12,085 bases of DNA, taken from Chromatiales bacterium (lineage in GTDB: Bacteria; Pseudomonadota; Gammaproteobacteria; Chromatiales; Chromatiaceae). Positions 1 to 6,672 of this stretch are shown here, piece by piece. Every line of letters begins with the position of its first letter. Position 1 is the first letter of the stretch. Under the pieces are notes generated by a model. That model saw only the letters and a program-made list of their open reading frames with translations, had not been told where the DNA came from and ran no database searches. The position numbers and the translations under genes were made by a program. Location of the stretch: assembly GCA_024639625.1 (NCBI GenBank), contig JAHEIA010000034.1:1-12085 (forward strand), written 5' to 3'.

Positions 1-452
1 TCGGACTCGGGATCGCCTATCTTGCGGTCCGCTGGTTCGCCGAGCGGCAACGTTTCGCGCGCCCCGGGTCTCCGTCCCGGCGGACCGGACCCGCTTTCGT
101 CGAGCGAATCGCTGCGAATCCGGGGCCGGAGGAACTGCCCGCCAACGTGGCTGGTGCGGCGCTGGGGCTGCTCGCCGAGGACCGTGCGCGGGCTGCTCTG
201 AGCCTGCTCTACCGGGCCAGCCTCGTCCGGTTTCTCAACGACTTTGCGCTGTTGGTGCCGCGCAGTGCCACGGAAGGGGAGTGTCTGCGGCTGGTAGAGG
301 CCGGGGTGCCCGGCCCGGACGCTCAGTGGTTCCGCCATCTTACGGTGCTCTGGCAACGCCTGGCCTATGGCCATTGGCCACCCTCGAAGCACGCTATCGT
401 GGAGCTCTGCAGGGGCTGGCAGGACCTCTATCAGGCGAACGATGCGAAATAG
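1..452 (+). CDS. DUF4129 domain protein, C-terminal part (5' end outside window)
   Basis: The reading frame is open from base 3 and ends at TAG 450-452, so the N-terminus lies upstream of the window. The visible part (about 149 residues) begins with the end of a probable membrane helix (GIAYLAVRWF) and a basic linker. It then shows the typical DUF4129 C-terminal pattern: alternating small and charged residues leading to ALSLLYRASLVRFLN, then the SATEGECLRLV stretch. In the family this cytosolic tail follows several transmembrane helices; its biochemical role is unknown. The gene overlaps the next start by 11 bases (442-452), which suggests translational coupling in the MoxR/DUF58 operon. In related genomes RDD or SpoIIM-like membrane proteins often lie further upstream, but that cannot be seen here. 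The family call is from remembered sequence patterns, not a search. Confidence 0.8.
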   Translation, partial: GLGIAYLAVRWFAERQRFARPGSPSRRTGPAFVERIAANPGPEELPANVAGAALGLLAEDRARAALSLLYRASLVRFLNDFALLVPRSATEGECLRLVEAGVPGPDAQWFRHLTVLWQRLAYGHWPPSKHAIVELCRGWQDLYQANDAK

Positions 453-1626
453 GCTGCTCTGGCTCCTGTTGCTGACACTGCTCGCCGCGCTCCTTGGTTG
501 GGGAGTCCGATGGTTTCTCGCCAACCACGAACGCGAGAGCAAACCGATTCGGGTCGACGTGGCGCCCGAGGCTCGGCGCAATCCGCTGCTCGCGGCGGAA
601 CGCTTTCTGCGCCGTCGCGGAATCGAGGTGCAAAGCGTGACGGGGCGCGATCGCCTGCTGCGGCCACCGCGGGAGCCAGGGGTCTTGCTGGTGCATCGCT
701 TCGGCCCGAGCCTGCCGCAGGCGCGCGAACAAGAGCTCCTGCGCTGGGTCGAAGCGGGGGGGCACCTGATCGTTACCGCCGGACGCGCCTGGGACGAGGA
801 GCGGCAGACGAGCGGCAATCGATTGCTGGATCGTTTCGGGGTGCGCCTGCGTCAGCGGAGCGACGAGCCGCAGGCCGACGACCCGGAGGGTCCTGGATCT
901 GAGGTCCGCGAGCAGGTCGATTTCCCCGGGTTTCCGCAGCCGCTCGAAGTGGCGTTTGACGTGGGGCGCAGCCTGGAGGATTCGCAGGCGAGGGCCGATT
1001 GGACGCTGCGGGGACGATCCGGGATCCATCTGCTGCAGCTTGCTGTCGGCGGTGGACGCCTGAGCATCCTGAGCGACAATCGGTGGATGACCAACGACGG
1101 GATTGGAGAAGCAGACAACGCCTTGTTGCTGGCACTGCTGGTGGGCGACGCGGATCGGGTCTGGCTGCTGTACAACGCGAATATGCCGTCTTTGCTCGTT
1201 CTGGTCTGGCGCTTCGCCCCCTACCCGGTTGTAAGCCTCGGCCTTTGGCTCGTCTTTTGGCTTTGCCGTTTGACCTCGCGCAGCGGGCCGTTGTTGCAGG
1301 TGTCGGGCTCGACGCGGCGCAATCTGTTGGAACATCTGGATGCGGCGGCTGCGTTCGGCTGGCGAACCGATCGAGCGGAGCACCTGTTCAAAAGCTCGCG
1401 CAGTAGCGTTGAGCAGTTGTGGCGTCGCCGGCATCCGGCGCTGGCCGAGCTCGCCCGCCGGGAAGCCTGTTCGCGTATCGCCAGGCGCAGCGGCTTGGCG
1501 CCGCGTGCGGTGGAGGCGGCGCTTTACGGATCAGTGGTGAAAGATCGGGAGTTCCTGCGCGCCAGCGCGACGCTGCAGAAACTGGTTGCCGCGTCCCAGC
1601 GCCGTGGATCAGAGGAGGCAGAATGA
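442..1626 (+). CDS. DUF4350 domain membrane protein
   Basis: This 394-residue protein starts at ATG 442, inside the end of the preceding gene. I chose this start because it gives an immediate N-terminal membrane anchor (residues about 4-26, nearly all Leu/Ala/Trp); an earlier in-frame ATG at 367 would bury that anchor behind an unlikely leader read inside the upstream gene. Only a weak AGGCGA precedes it, fitting translational coupling. The DUF4350 region follows: NPLLAAERFLRRRGI (47-61), then WVEAGGHLIVTAGRAW (102-117), then RLSILSDNRWMTNDGIG (206-222). A second hydrophobic segment lies at about 249-276, followed by a basic cytosolic tail. The topology suggests a periplasmic domain between two helices. 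DUF4350 proteins accompany MoxR and DUF58 genes in many bacteria and may be membrane partners of the ATPase; the function is not established. Confidence 0.85.
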   Translation: MRNRLLWLLLLTLLAALLGWGVRWFLANHERESKPIRVDVAPEARRNPLLAAERFLRRRGIEVQSVTGRDRLLRPPREPGVLLVHRFGPSLPQAREQELLRWVEAGGHLIVTAGRAWDEERQTSGNRLLDRFGVRLRQRSDEPQADDPEGPGSEVREQVDFPGFPQPLEVAFDVGRSLEDSQARADWTLRGRSGIHLLQLAVGGGRLSILSDNRWMTNDGIGEADNALLLALLVGDADRVWLLYNANMPSLLVLVWRFAPYPVVSLGLWLVFWLCRLTSRSGPLLQVSGSTRRNLLEHLDAAAAFGWRTDRAEHLFKSSRSSVEQLWRRRHPALAELARREACSRIARRSGLAPRAVEAALYGSVVKDREFLRASATLQKLVAASQRRGSEEAE

Positions 1627-2609
1627 GTGATTCTTCCCAGGACGACCGGTTCATCGCCGAGGCGGTGATCGAGAAGGCCCTGCGTTTGGAACAGGAGATT
1701 CAGCGTGCGCTGATCGGCCAGCGACAAGTCATCCGAGAGGTGGTGATCGCGCTGCTCGCCGCGGGCCATGTGCTGGTAGAGGGTGTCCCCGGTCTCGGCA
1801 AGACCCTATTGGTGCGCAGCCTTGCGGCGGCGGTCGGGGGCGATTTCAATCGGCTCCAGTTCACTCCGGATCTGATGCCGGCAGACATCAGCGGCCACAT
1901 CATGTTCGACCTCAAGGCCGAGGCCTTCCGGGTGCGCAAGGGTCCCGTGTTCTGTCACTTCTTGCTGGCGGACGAGATCAATCGGGCCCCGGCGAAGACC
2001 CAGTCCGCGCTGCTCGAAGCCATGCAGGAGCAACAGGTTACCATCGAGGGTAGGTCGTTCGCGCTCGAACAGCCGTTCCTGGTGCTTGCGACACAGAATC
2101 CGATCGAACAAGAGGGCACCTATCCCTTGCCGCAGGCTCAGCTCGACCGTTTCCTGCTGAAGGTGTTCATCGAGTACCCGGCGGAAGCGGACGAGCAGGC
2201 GCTGGTTCGCCAGGTGACGGAGAATGCGGTCGGCGATGCCCTGGATACCTCGGCGGTTCGTCCCCTGCTGCAGGCGCACGAGATCCGGCAACTGCAGGAA
2301 GCCACCGCCCGCCTGCAGGTGGATGATCAGATCGTCGTCTACGCGGTGCGCATCGTACGCGCCGCGCGCGATTGGAGCGGAATCGAGATGGGCGCCGGTC
2401 CACGAGGCGGCATCGCCTTGCTGCGGGCCGCGCGGGCGCACGCCCTGTTGCAGGGAAACAATTTCGTGACCCCGGACGATATCAAGCGAGTAGCCCCTGC
2501 CGCCCTGCGGCATCGATTGAAACTAACCGCCGATCTCGAGATTGAGGGCTACCAGCCGGACGATGTGTTGGCGGATATCCTGCGTCAGGTGACTGCCCCG
2601 CGGACATGA
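1623..2609 (+). CDS. MoxR family AAA+ ATPase
   Basis: This 328-residue protein starts at ATG 1623, which forms an ATGA overlap with the preceding stop. A strong Shine-Dalgarno AGAGGAGG (1611-1618) sits 4 bases upstream and decides the start. All AAA+ elements are visible: Walker A GVPGLGKT (54-61), Walker B LLADEIN (114-120), sensor I ATQNP (156-160), LDRF (174-177) at the expected arginine-finger region, and the sensor II helix GPRGGIALLRAARA (259-272) in the lid domain. The length is normal for the family. MoxR ATPases are thought to act as chaperones that remodel or activate partner proteins, usually with a VWA-type protein from the same operon. Here the adjacent DUF58 protein is the obvious candidate partner. 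The substrate is unknown. The ATPase assignment is firm; the chaperone role is family knowledge. Confidence 0.96.
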   Translation: MSDSSQDDRFIAEAVIEKALRLEQEIQRALIGQRQVIREVVIALLAAGHVLVEGVPGLGKTLLVRSLAAAVGGDFNRLQFTPDLMPADISGHIMFDLKAEAFRVRKGPVFCHFLLADEINRAPAKTQSALLEAMQEQQVTIEGRSFALEQPFLVLATQNPIEQEGTYPLPQAQLDRFLLKVFIEYPAEADEQALVRQVTENAVGDALDTSAVRPLLQAHEIRQLQEATARLQVDDQIVVYAVRIVRAARDWSGIEMGAGPRGGIALLRAARAHALLQGNNFVTPDDIKRVAPAALRHRLKLTADLEIEGYQPDDVLADILRQVTAPRT

Positions 2610-3910
2610 TTCCGACGCGCCGCCTGCTGCACTTGCTGCTGGGGCTGGCGGCTCTCGCCGGCGGCGGCGCCTTTGTCCCCGCAGCGCTCGCTGCCTGGAA
2701 GTTTGCGGCAGGCCTGCTGGTCGGCGTGGCCCTGCTGGATCTGTTGCAGGGGCGGCGCGTCCCTGCGCTTGAGCTGCGACGAGAGGTGCGCCGCAGCTTG
2801 CCGCTCGGCGTCTGGTCGCGGGTGGGGCTGCGCATGGCGAACGGCGGTCGGCGCACGCTGCACCTGCGTTGGCATGATCACCATCCGCCGCAATTCGCGG
2901 TGGAGGGCGTGCCGGGTGAGCTCGAACTGCCCGCCGGCGCGGCCGCGCGGGTAGTCTACCGAGTGCGTCCCGATGCGCGCGGCGATGTCCACTTCACGGG
3001 CACGGATCTGTTCGTCTCTTCCCCGCTGGGGCTATGGTACAAGAAGCGCTTTCAACGGCTGCCGGAGCATGTGCGTGTGTTTCCGAACTTCCGCGAGGTC
3101 GCTCAGTATGCGCTCCTGGCCACCGACCACCGGCTGAGCCAGATCGGCATCCGGCAGCGGCGCAGAAGAGGCGAGGGCAGCGATTTCCAGCAGCTACGCG
3201 AATACCGTGGGGGGGACAGCCTGCGGCAGATCGACTGGAAGGCGACGTCACGCTATCGAAAACTCATTTCCAAGGAATACCAGGACGAACGAGACCAGCA
3301 ACTGGTGTTCTTGCTCGACTGTGGACGTCGCATGCGGCACGCCGAGGGAGGGCGCGCGCATTTGGACCAGGTCCTCAACGCCATGCTGCTGTTGGCCTAT
3401 GTCGCCGCGCGCCAGGGCGATGCCGTGGGTTTCATGGCGTTCGGCGGCAACCGGCGCTGGTGCCCGCCGCGCAAAGGCGGCAATCTGTTGCGCGATCTGC
3501 TGTTCCAGACCTACGATCTCGAGTCCTCCGTGGAAGCGGCCGACTACCTGCGCGTTGCTCAGGAACTGATGCCACTGCAGAGGAAACGTGCCCTGCTGCT
3601 CATGCTTACCAATACCCGAGACGAGGATGACCGGGAGCTTCGGCGTGCGGTGCAACTCCTCGCAAGGCGCCATCTGGTGCTGATCGCGGATCTCCGCGAG
3701 GCCTTTCTTGATGCGACACTGCTGCAGCCGGTGCGGGATTTGGACGCCGCGCTCCGCTTCCATGCGGTGAACGACTATCTCAGCGCTCGGTCCCGGCGCC
3801 ACGAATCCTTGCTTCACCAGGGCGCACGGGTGATGGACCTGCGAGCTGAGCAGTTGCCGGTGGCGCTGGTTAATCAGTACCTCACGATCAAGGCCTCGGG
3901 TGCTCTTTGA
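2606..3910 (+). CDS. DUF58 (VWA-like) protein, MoxR partner
   Basis: This 434-residue protein starts at ATG 2606, overlapping the MoxR stop by four bases (ATGA); upstream AGGTGA lies too far away to be a good ribosome site, so coupling is likely. The N-terminus has two hydrophobic segments (about 6-30 and 32-48), then a beta-rich domain (about 55-150). The DUF58 hallmark follows at 189-212, reading GEGSDFQQLREY, then RGGDSLRQIDWK. A VWA-like fold follows, starting at LVFLLDCGRRM (233-243). The classical DxSxS metal-binding motif is replaced by DCGRR, and the later strand reads LTNTRDED (334-341). Such proteins are predicted partners of MoxR ATPases at the membrane. It is the last plus-strand gene of the operon, and its stop lies 8 bases from the end of the converging AMMECR1 gene. 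No terminator is visible in that gap. Confidence 0.93.
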   Translation: MIPTRRLLHLLLGLAALAGGGAFVPAALAAWKFAAGLLVGVALLDLLQGRRVPALELRREVRRSLPLGVWSRVGLRMANGGRRTLHLRWHDHHPPQFAVEGVPGELELPAGAAARVVYRVRPDARGDVHFTGTDLFVSSPLGLWYKKRFQRLPEHVRVFPNFREVAQYALLATDHRLSQIGIRQRRRRGEGSDFQQLREYRGGDSLRQIDWKATSRYRKLISKEYQDERDQQLVFLLDCGRRMRHAEGGRAHLDQVLNAMLLLAYVAARQGDAVGFMAFGGNRRWCPPRKGGNLLRDLLFQTYDLESSVEAADYLRVAQELMPLQRKRALLLMLTNTRDEDDRELRRAVQLLARRHLVLIADLREAFLDATLLQPVRDLDAALRFHAVNDYLSARSRRHESLLHQGARVMDLRAEQLPVALVNQYLTIKASGAL

Positions 3911-3918
3911 CGCCGAAT

Positions 3919-4539
3919 TCAGGAAAAAGACTGGGTCCGGTACCGGTAGACCTTCAGGGTCGGGGACCAGTGGCTCGGCGACAGGCCCGCCTTGCGTTTC
4001 AACTGGGTGAAGAAGTCCTTTGGTTCGGGCAGGGCCTCCCATACCGACGGGAGGAAGGTGCCGCGGGCGCTTCCATCCTCCAGGATCAAGCCATCGCTGC
4101 CCGGCTGCAGCTGGCCTATCAGGTCTTGCTCCGAGGAGAACTCGAGGCGTGTGGCCGGGCTCAGGATGGAGATGTGGAGCTCCAGATCCGTGGACTCGGC
4201 CTCCCGCAAGGGGGGGAAACGGGGATCGCGAAAGGCGGCGGCGAAGGCATTCTCCGCAACGTCCACCACCAAGGGCTGGAGCGGTTCCAGATGACCGATG
4301 CAGCCGCGCAGTACCCCCTGTCGCTGGAGGGTGACGAAGGTGGCCCGATGCGGGCGCAGCTGCCGCGGAAAATCTTCTGCATCCAGCGGCAGCGGTTGTC
4401 CGTGGTGCAGACCATGCTGAATCGAGTCGCGGGCGACCCGCAGCAGGATGGATCGAAGTTCTGCATCCAGGGAAGGCTCTTGCACTGAAATGGACATGGT
4501 CATTCTACATCCGGCGTTGTCTGATGAAAGGCCGAGCAT
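3919..4539 (-). CDS. AMMECR1 domain protein (AmmeMemoRadiSam protein A type)
   Basis: This is a 206-residue protein if translation begins at ATG 4539, where AGAGAGG (complement of 4545-4551) sits 5 bases upstream. In-frame ATGs at 4503 and 4497 give 194 and 192 residues, closer to the family core but with poorer ribosome sites. The family signature LRGCIG is at 77-82 (VLRGCIGHLEP), with DPRFPPL (105-111) and the C-terminal block LPSVWEALPEPKDFF (163-177). AMMECR1 homologues occur in all domains of life. In prokaryotes they often lie with a Memo-like protein and a radical SAM protein. The molecular function is unknown, though an RNA- or nucleotide-modification role has been suggested from the fold. 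Neither usual partner is in this window. The gene is divergent from the YihY gene and converges on DUF58. Confidence 0.92.
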   Translation of the reverse strand: MLGLSSDNAGCRMTMSISVQEPSLDAELRSILLRVARDSIQHGLHHGQPLPLDAEDFPRQLRPHRATFVTLQRQGVLRGCIGHLEPLQPLVVDVAENAFAAAFRDPRFPPLREAESTDLELHISILSPATRLEFSSEQDLIGQLQPGSDGLILEDGSARGTFLPSVWEALPEPKDFFTQLKRKAGLSPSHWSPTLKVYRYRTQSFS

Positions 4540-4558
4540 CGGCGCCTCTCTGCGACTA

Positions 4559-4578
4559 GTGTACTGCATCTGAACTGG
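4559..4578 (+). repeat. Left terminal inverted repeat of the candidate element
   Basis: It begins GTGTACTGC and matches the right repeat (4660-4679, inverted) at 16 of 20 positions by direct comparison. On the minus strand the TACACT at 4563-4558 lies 18 bases before the AMMECR1 start. Transcription from it would begin about 12 bases upstream of that ATG, just including its Shine-Dalgarno sequence. The upstream -35 region is poor. Confidence 0.5.
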
Positions 4579-4659
4579 GTCATCCGCAGTGGTGCGCCGG
4601 CATGGATTGGCTGCGCCCGGCCCGGGGCCTTCCCTTCCACCGAGCGATCGAATGTGCTG

Positions 4660-4679
4660 CCAGGCGAGACGCAGTACAC
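4660..4679 (-). repeat. Right terminal inverted repeat of the candidate element
   Basis: It ends GCAGTACAC, the mirror of the left repeat. On the plus strand TACACT (4675-4680) lies about 36 bases before the YihY start at 4717, so it could supply a -10 box for that gene. No convincing -35 box is visible. Confidence 0.5.
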
Positions 4680-4716
4680 TAGAGAACGCCGTCTCGCCGC
4701 CGGAAAAGCCGAATTT

Positions 4717-5613
4717 ATGCCGCACTCGTTTGAACTCATCGTTGATCCCCTGCGTCGTTCGGCCCGCTTCCTCTTCGACGCGCTAGCCGATTTTCGCCGC
4801 AACCAGGGTTTGTTGTTGTCGGGGGCGGTGGCCTACTACACGCTGCTCTCGATCGTCCCTTTGTTGGCGCTGCTTCTCGTGGGCCTGTCGCACTTCTTGC
4901 AGGAGGAGGCCCTGTTGACAACCGTGCGATCGCACCTGGATCTGATCGTTCCGGCGGAATCCGAACAGCTGACCCTGCAGGTCGCGGATTTTCTGCGTCA
5001 CCGTAAAGTCGTGGGTTGGATCGGTATCCTGGTGTTGCTGTTTTTTTCCACCATGGCCTTCACGGTACTGGAGAATGCCATGTCGGTGATCTTTTTCCAC
5101 CGCGTGCGCATCCACCGAAGGCACTTTCTGGTCTCGGCGTTAATCCCTTTCCTCTTCATCTTCCTGCTGGGTGCGGGTGTAATGGTGGTGACTTTTATCA
5201 GCGGCGCCCTGCAAACTCTCGAGCAACAGCACATCGAGCTGTTCGGGCACGTATGGGGCCTGCACGGCAGTTCGAGATACCTGCTGTACCTGCTCGGTTT
5301 GTGCGGGCTCGCCCTGATGTTGACCTCGCTCTATCTGGTGATGCCGGTCGGTCGCATTGCGCTGCGCCACGCCGTTGTCGGTGGGATCACCGCCGCGCTG
5401 CTCTGGGAGCTGACGCGGCATGTCCTGGTCTGGTACTTCTCCACCCTGTCCCTGGTCAACGTGGTATACGGATCCTTCGCCACCGCGGTCGTAGCGCTGC
5501 TGAGCTTCGAGGCGGCTGCGCTGATCCTACTCTTCGGGGCCCAGGTGATCGCGGATCTGGAGCGCGGTAGATTGCCGCCCCAGCCGCCGATGGAAACCGG
5601 CTTCCGGACCTGA
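4717..5613 (+). CDS. YihY/BrkB family inner-membrane protein
   Basis: This 298-residue protein starts at ATG 4717. An in-frame ATG at 4654 would add 21 residues encoded inside the inverted-repeat element and is unlikely. The ribosome site is weak (GGAAAAG about 9 bases upstream). Six hydrophobic segments are visible at about 33-57, 98-125, 137-163, 187-209, 218-240 and 253-278, as expected for YihY/BrkB (UPF0761) proteins. The family motif AVAYYTLLSIVPLL is at 37-50, and YGSFATAVVALL (251-262) is followed by FGAQVIADLERG in the last helix region. The cytosolic N-terminus is basic. Members were once annotated as ribonuclease BN by mistake; the real role is unknown, with transport or envelope functions proposed. 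It precedes rdgC by 75 bases on the same strand and may be its own unit. Confidence 0.93.
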   Translation: MPHSFELIVDPLRRSARFLFDALADFRRNQGLLLSGAVAYYTLLSIVPLLALLLVGLSHFLQEEALLTTVRSHLDLIVPAESEQLTLQVADFLRHRKVVGWIGILVLLFFSTMAFTVLENAMSVIFFHRVRIHRRHFLVSALIPFLFIFLLGAGVMVVTFISGALQTLEQQHIELFGHVWGLHGSSRYLLYLLGLCGLALMLTSLYLVMPVGRIALRHAVVGGITAALLWELTRHVLVWYFSTLSLVNVVYGSFATAVVALLSFEAAALILLFGAQVIADLERGRLPPQPPMETGFRT

Positions 5614-5658
5614 ATCGGTTGTCCCGCGAACCCGCTGGCGGGATCTTCCATGCTGGGC

Positions 5659-5664
5659 CATAAT
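5659..5664 (+). promoter_or_regulatory. Possible rdgC -10 box
   Basis: CATAAT (5 of 6 to TATAAT) lies 24 bases upstream of the rdgC start, giving a predicted leader of about 18 bases. No good -35 box is seen at 16-18 bases upstream. The leader then has CCGC, a run of six T and GCGG (5666-5680), which could fold weakly next to the ribosome site. Confidence 0.3.
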
Positions 5665-5688
5665 GCCGCCTTTTTTGCGGAGAGGTCT

Positions 5689-6612
5689 ATGTGGTTCAAG
5701 AATCTGCGTTGCTACCGCCTGAGCCGGCGGTCAGAGTGGCAAGTCGAGACCCTGGAGCAACAGCTGATGGAGCATCGTTTCCGTCCCTGCGGGCGGCTCG
5801 AGGCCGCCAGCTACGGGTGGGTGCCGCCCCTGGGGCGCAAGGGGACACAGCTGGTGCATGCAGCGAACGGTTGCCTGCTGCTCTGCGCGCGCAAGGAGGA
5901 CAAGCTGCTGCCGAGCTCGGTGGTCCGGGCGGAGGTGAACGAAAGGGTCGAGCGAATTGAGGACGAGGAGCTGCGCGACGTTTCCCGCAAGGAACGCGAG
6001 CGCATTCGCGATGAGGTGGTTCAGGACCTGTTGCCGCGGGCGTTCAGCAGATTGACCGACGTGGCTGCCTATGTTGATCCACGCCGGGGATGGATCCTAA
6101 TCGATGCGGCGAGCGCCAGCAAGGCGGAGGAACTACTCAGCCTGTTGCGCCAAAGTGTCGGTAGCCTGCCGGTCAAGCCGTTGGGCGTCCAGGGGTCCGG
6201 CGCGGAAGTGATGACCGGGTGGTTGGGCGGAAGCGTGCAGGCCCGTGGGTTCAAGGTCCTGGACGAATGCGAATTGCGCGCCCCGGGGGAAGACGGCGGC
6301 ATTCTACGCTGCCGCAGGCAGGCGTTGGACGCGGAGGAGATCCAGACCCACCTGCGTGCCGGGAAACAGGCGGTACGCCTTGCGGTGGAGTGGGATGAGC
6401 GGTTGAGCTGTGTGCTCGGTGAGGATCTTTCGATTCGTCGTTTGCGGTTTTCGGATGCAGTGAAGCAGGAGCGCGAGGATGTCGCCGCAGAGGACGACCT
6501 GGCTCGCCTGGACGCAGACTTCACCTTTATGACGCTCGAGTTGAGCCGCTTTCTGCCCGCATTGCTGAGCGTATTTGGTGGGGAAGCCCGTGCCGTGGAT
6601 GACGCCGCTTGA
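5689..6612 (+). CDS. rdgC: RdgC, recombination-associated DNA-binding protein
   Basis: This 307-residue protein begins MWFKNLRCYRLSR at ATG 5689, the conserved family N-terminus; a GGAGAGG ribosome site (5679-5685) confirms the start over an in-frame ATG at 5650. Visible conserved blocks are GWVPPLG (43-49), ANGCLLLCARKEDKLLPSSV (59-78), LLPRAFSR (114-121), the segment LLRQSVGSLPVKPL, and a C-terminal DADFTFMTLEL. The length matches the roughly 303-residue E. coli protein. RdgC forms a ring-shaped dimer that encircles double-stranded DNA, binds without sequence preference, is abundant in the nucleoid, and restrains RecA-mediated recombination by competing for DNA and blocking RecA filament use. 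It is known only from beta- and gammaproteobacteria, which places the host. It converges on the sugar kinase gene; no intrinsic terminator with a T run is visible in 6613-6672. Confidence 0.97.
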   Translation: MWFKNLRCYRLSRRSEWQVETLEQQLMEHRFRPCGRLEAASYGWVPPLGRKGTQLVHAANGCLLLCARKEDKLLPSSVVRAEVNERVERIEDEELRDVSRKERERIRDEVVQDLLPRAFSRLTDVAAYVDPRRGWILIDAASASKAEELLSLLRQSVGSLPVKPLGVQGSGAEVMTGWLGGSVQARGFKVLDECELRAPGEDGGILRCRRQALDAEEIQTHLRAGKQAVRLAVEWDERLSCVLGEDLSIRRLRFSDAVKQEREDVAAEDDLARLDADFTFMTLELSRFLPALLSVFGGEARAVDDAA

Positions 6613-6672
6613 GGGGCCGGCGGCGGGGCCGTGGATCGCCGCGTGTCCAGACTCTAGCAACCGAGGGGCGGG

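Larger units (their letters stand above)
4556..4682. mobile_element. Candidate MITE-like insertion in a CTAG target
   Basis: The gap between AMMECR1 and YihY contains CTAGTGTACTGC at 4556-4567 and its exact reverse complement GCAGTACACTAG at 4671-4682. The match continues inward with single mismatches: TCT pairs with AGA, and CTGG (4575-4578) mirrors CCAG (4660-4663) at the same offset. This gives imperfect 20-base terminal inverted repeats with 16 matches. The outer ends read CTA...TAG. That is the result expected if an element of 121 bases (4559-4679) inserted into CTAG with duplication of TA, the known target preference of IS630-type elements. A 4-base CTAG duplication around a 119-base element (IS5-type YTAR target) fits equally well. 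There is no room for a transposase. Each end carries TACACT, a plausible -10 box facing outward. It could instead be a symmetric regulator site; an alignment search would decide. Confidence 0.42.

Noticed and set aside
394..1434. 346-codon minus-strand frame opposite the DUF4350 gene
   Set aside because: It is a shadow of a well-supported coding frame. Its product is Gln/Arg/Pro-rich and resembles no family.
3248..4042. 264-codon minus-strand frame spanning the DUF58-AMMECR1 junction
   Set aside because: It overlaps two confident genes and would run antisense to the DUF58 domain. No domain is recognisable.
4654..4716. N-terminal extension of the YihY protein from ATG 4654
   Set aside because: These codons lie mostly within the inverted-repeat element. 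The extension resembles no family sequence, and the natural N-terminus begins at 4717.
4717..5613. Ribonuclease BN (rbn) annotation for the YihY protein
   Set aside because: That label came from an old misassignment. The protein is a multi-pass membrane protein without nuclease motifs.
5622..5643. Hairpin TCCCGC/GCGGGA after the YihY gene as a terminator
   Set aside because: The stem is 6 pairs with a 10-base loop, and only a mixed ATCTTCC follows rather than a T run. The support for an intrinsic terminator is too weak.
6620..6642. GCGGCG/CGCCGC hairpin between rdgC and the kinase as a shared terminator
   Set aside because: The stem is real, but neither side has a T run. In DNA this GC-rich such stems are expected by chance.
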